Part shown: positions 62,668 through 64,000 of the stretch, piece by piece
How the letters are laid out: each line of letters begins with the position of its first letter
Position numbering within the stretch: position 1 is the stretch's first letter
Assembly (NCBI RefSeq): GCF_937616625.2
Contig: NC_065570.1
Location: 16,440,001 to 16,504,000 of the forward strand
Direction: 5' to 3'
Source of the DNA: Mercurialis annua
Lineage: Eukaryota > Streptophyta > Magnoliopsida > Malpighiales > Euphorbiaceae
DNA length: 64,000 bases
Program-made: the position numbers and the translations under genes
Notes under the pieces: generated by a model
Database searches by the model: none
The model's input: only the letters and a program-made list of their open reading frames with translations
Told to the model about the DNA's origin: nothing

Positions 62668-62833
62668 TGATATTTGTAATGATAATGTTTTAAGAGGTTT
62701 TCTCAAAACGCTTTATATAGAATAATATATTTAATTCGCAAAAATTATTAGTGGTTCTAGGCTTGCTACGGGATTTGGAGCTATCACTCCCATTCCCTAC
62801 CGCCGGTCTCGACTCAATAATTTGGGTCGTGAC

Positions 62834-64000
62834 TATCAACATATCTTTTGATTGAACTGTCGGATCAGTTTAATATCGGAGTACAATGTTCGTAAAAAGG
62901 TTGACTAGGAGTTGACCGTTGCGATCGTCGAACGGAGGACTAAGCGACAGCTTTATAAGACTATTCATAGAAGACTTATACGACTGGAAATAACCAACCT
63001 AGCCAACACACTGCGAGTATAAGAAATAAAGATGTAAAAATATGTATCAGATGTGAATGGGGGGACATACAGGATTAATAAAGTTAAAGGATGAATTGCA
63101 TATTGCGTGGACTATGTTAAGGAGTTGGAAATTCGTGTAATCAGCTGTGCGGTTGGGCATTCTAACCAGCAAATTAAAGGATAAGGACATGTACACGAAG
63201 TATAAGGTCACGAGATGAGGATAAGAAAGATGAAGCGCGAAGAGTATAGTACGATAGCTATGCGATGTTGATGATGACTCTTAAAGGAAAACGTGGACGA
63301 TACATGTGAAAGGACAACATATGTTTCATGACAAAGATTGCATTAGACGTATAGATAAAAGGTTCTATACATTAGGACTGGCGGAGGAATCAAAGTAAGT
63401 TAACACTTAGGATACATAACGTATACGAACGAAGGTACCCGGATAAGGATGTTATGATAAACGGAGAAAGCAAGAAAACGACGTATAAAAAGGAGTTGGA
63501 CTATAATAAGATAAAAGAGAAAGAAAGATATATAGCCAATAAAGACAAAAAGATCATGTAGTTTGATACCATAAGTGACGACGAATGAGGAATGTTACAA
63601 TGGATTAAGTACACGGGTATAGGAATATCTCCCATTGGATATAACTGAGCAAGTGGATAGAAAGATTTATAAAGAACGAGTTAAAGAAGAAGAATGAATA
63701 GTTAAGATTAGAATACCAAGAGTGAAGTTGTAATTTAAGGACATTGATCGAAGTTAAAAGTATACTAGTTTGAAGATAAAAAAAAGAGGGCATCGTACCA
63801 ACAGGAAAATCAACGATTAGAAACGTACCAAAGACCTGTGGAATGAGAGAATGACAACAAAGAAGTATATGAAAGGAAATAATGAGCTGCAATAAGAATG
63901 AATCGTGAGTAAAAGTATTTATAAAGAGTTTGAATACAAGGAAAAGTACAAGAAGAAAACAAAGAATTTTTATAGAAGTTTATAAACGTCACTTTTATGA
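62834..64000 (+). mobile_element. ORF-less interior of the second non-coding element
   Basis: This is A/G-rich sequence with only short open frames and no retrotransposon protein motif. The block GAACTGTCGGATCAG to CCGTTGCGATCGTCGAACGG (about 62858-62935) matches the first element near 42020-42130. After about 63000 I see no detailed similarity between the two interiors, only the same purine bias. The element continues beyond the window. Confidence 0.65.

Larger units (their letters stand above)
59409..62833 (+). repeat. LTR of the second non-coding element, with a nested insertion
   Basis: It measures 3425 bp including a 937-bp inverted-repeat transposon and its 9-bp target duplication, so about 2.48 kb without them. 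It has a TATA motif at 59944, an ATGGTAAGC donor-like site at about 60107, a GTGCAC cluster at 60322-60440 and the conserved GTGATCACC block near 60990. The final CA of the LTR is missing at the deletion border. Confidence 0.82.
59409..64000 (+). mobile_element. second non-coding LTR retrotransposon, runs off the window
   Basis: It starts at 59409 with TGTAATACCCC inside a satellite unit. Its LTR is related to that of the first element: shared blocks GGACTGTGTGATCACC near 60985, GACCCTGGTTT against GACCCAGTTTT, CTACGGGATTTGGAGC, and TCCCATTCCCTA to GGGTCGTGAC. At the LTR end the expected primer site is absent. GGGTCGTGAC is followed directly by sequence matching the interior of the first element near 42010, so roughly 1 kb including the primer site was deleted. 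The interior has no coding motif up to the window edge. Confidence 0.8.

Overview
The window comes from the nuclear genome of a flowering plant, probably a dicot, though I cannot name the species. It is silent heterochromatin, plausibly pericentromeric. About 39 of the 64 kb are one AT-rich tandem satellite with a 60-bp unit. Almost all of the rest is LTR retrotransposon sequence of plant type: LTRs beginning TGTAATA and ending GTCGTGACA, and initiator-Met-tRNA primer sites of the TGGTATCAGAGC type. I found no host gene, tRNA, rRNA or CRISPR array.

Layout. 1-37913 is a continuous forward satellite array with several layers of higher-order repeat: about 472 bp, 449 bp, 1.5 kb, 840 bp, 4.3-4.5 kb and 2.61 kb. 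Inside it are two short inverted pieces that look like template-switch scars (6320-6346 and 13255-13318) and one 117-bp foreign insert (8559-8675). 37914-44971 is a non-coding LTR element with a 3.05-kb 5' LTR, a primer site and about 4 kb of ORF-less interior; its 3' end is missing. 44972-45560 is the same satellite in inverted orientation. 45561-58669 is an old LTR-like remnant on the minus strand, split by a nearly complete but dead Ty3/Gypsy chromovirus of Tekay/Del type (45656-56848, minus strand, both LTRs present). 58670-59408 is forward satellite again. From 59409 to the window edge lies a second non-coding LTR element, whose LTR carries a 937-bp Mutator-type inverted-repeat transposon (61731-62667) with a perfect 9-bp target duplication.

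How the parts relate. The only recognisable proteins are gag, protease, reverse transcriptase, RNase H, integrase and a C-terminal chromodomain-like tail, all in the Tekay-type element and all broken by stops, frameshifts or deletions. The two non-coding elements share LTR ends and primer-site type with it, so relatives of it may have supplied their enzymes in trans (inference). Nesting gives a relative history: satellite first, then the minus-strand remnant and the non-coding elements, then the Tekay-type element inside the remnant and the Mutator-type element inside an LTR. The many open frames of the satellite are an arithmetic result of a 60-bp unit (20 codons) with one stop-free antisense frame; I do not treat them as genes.
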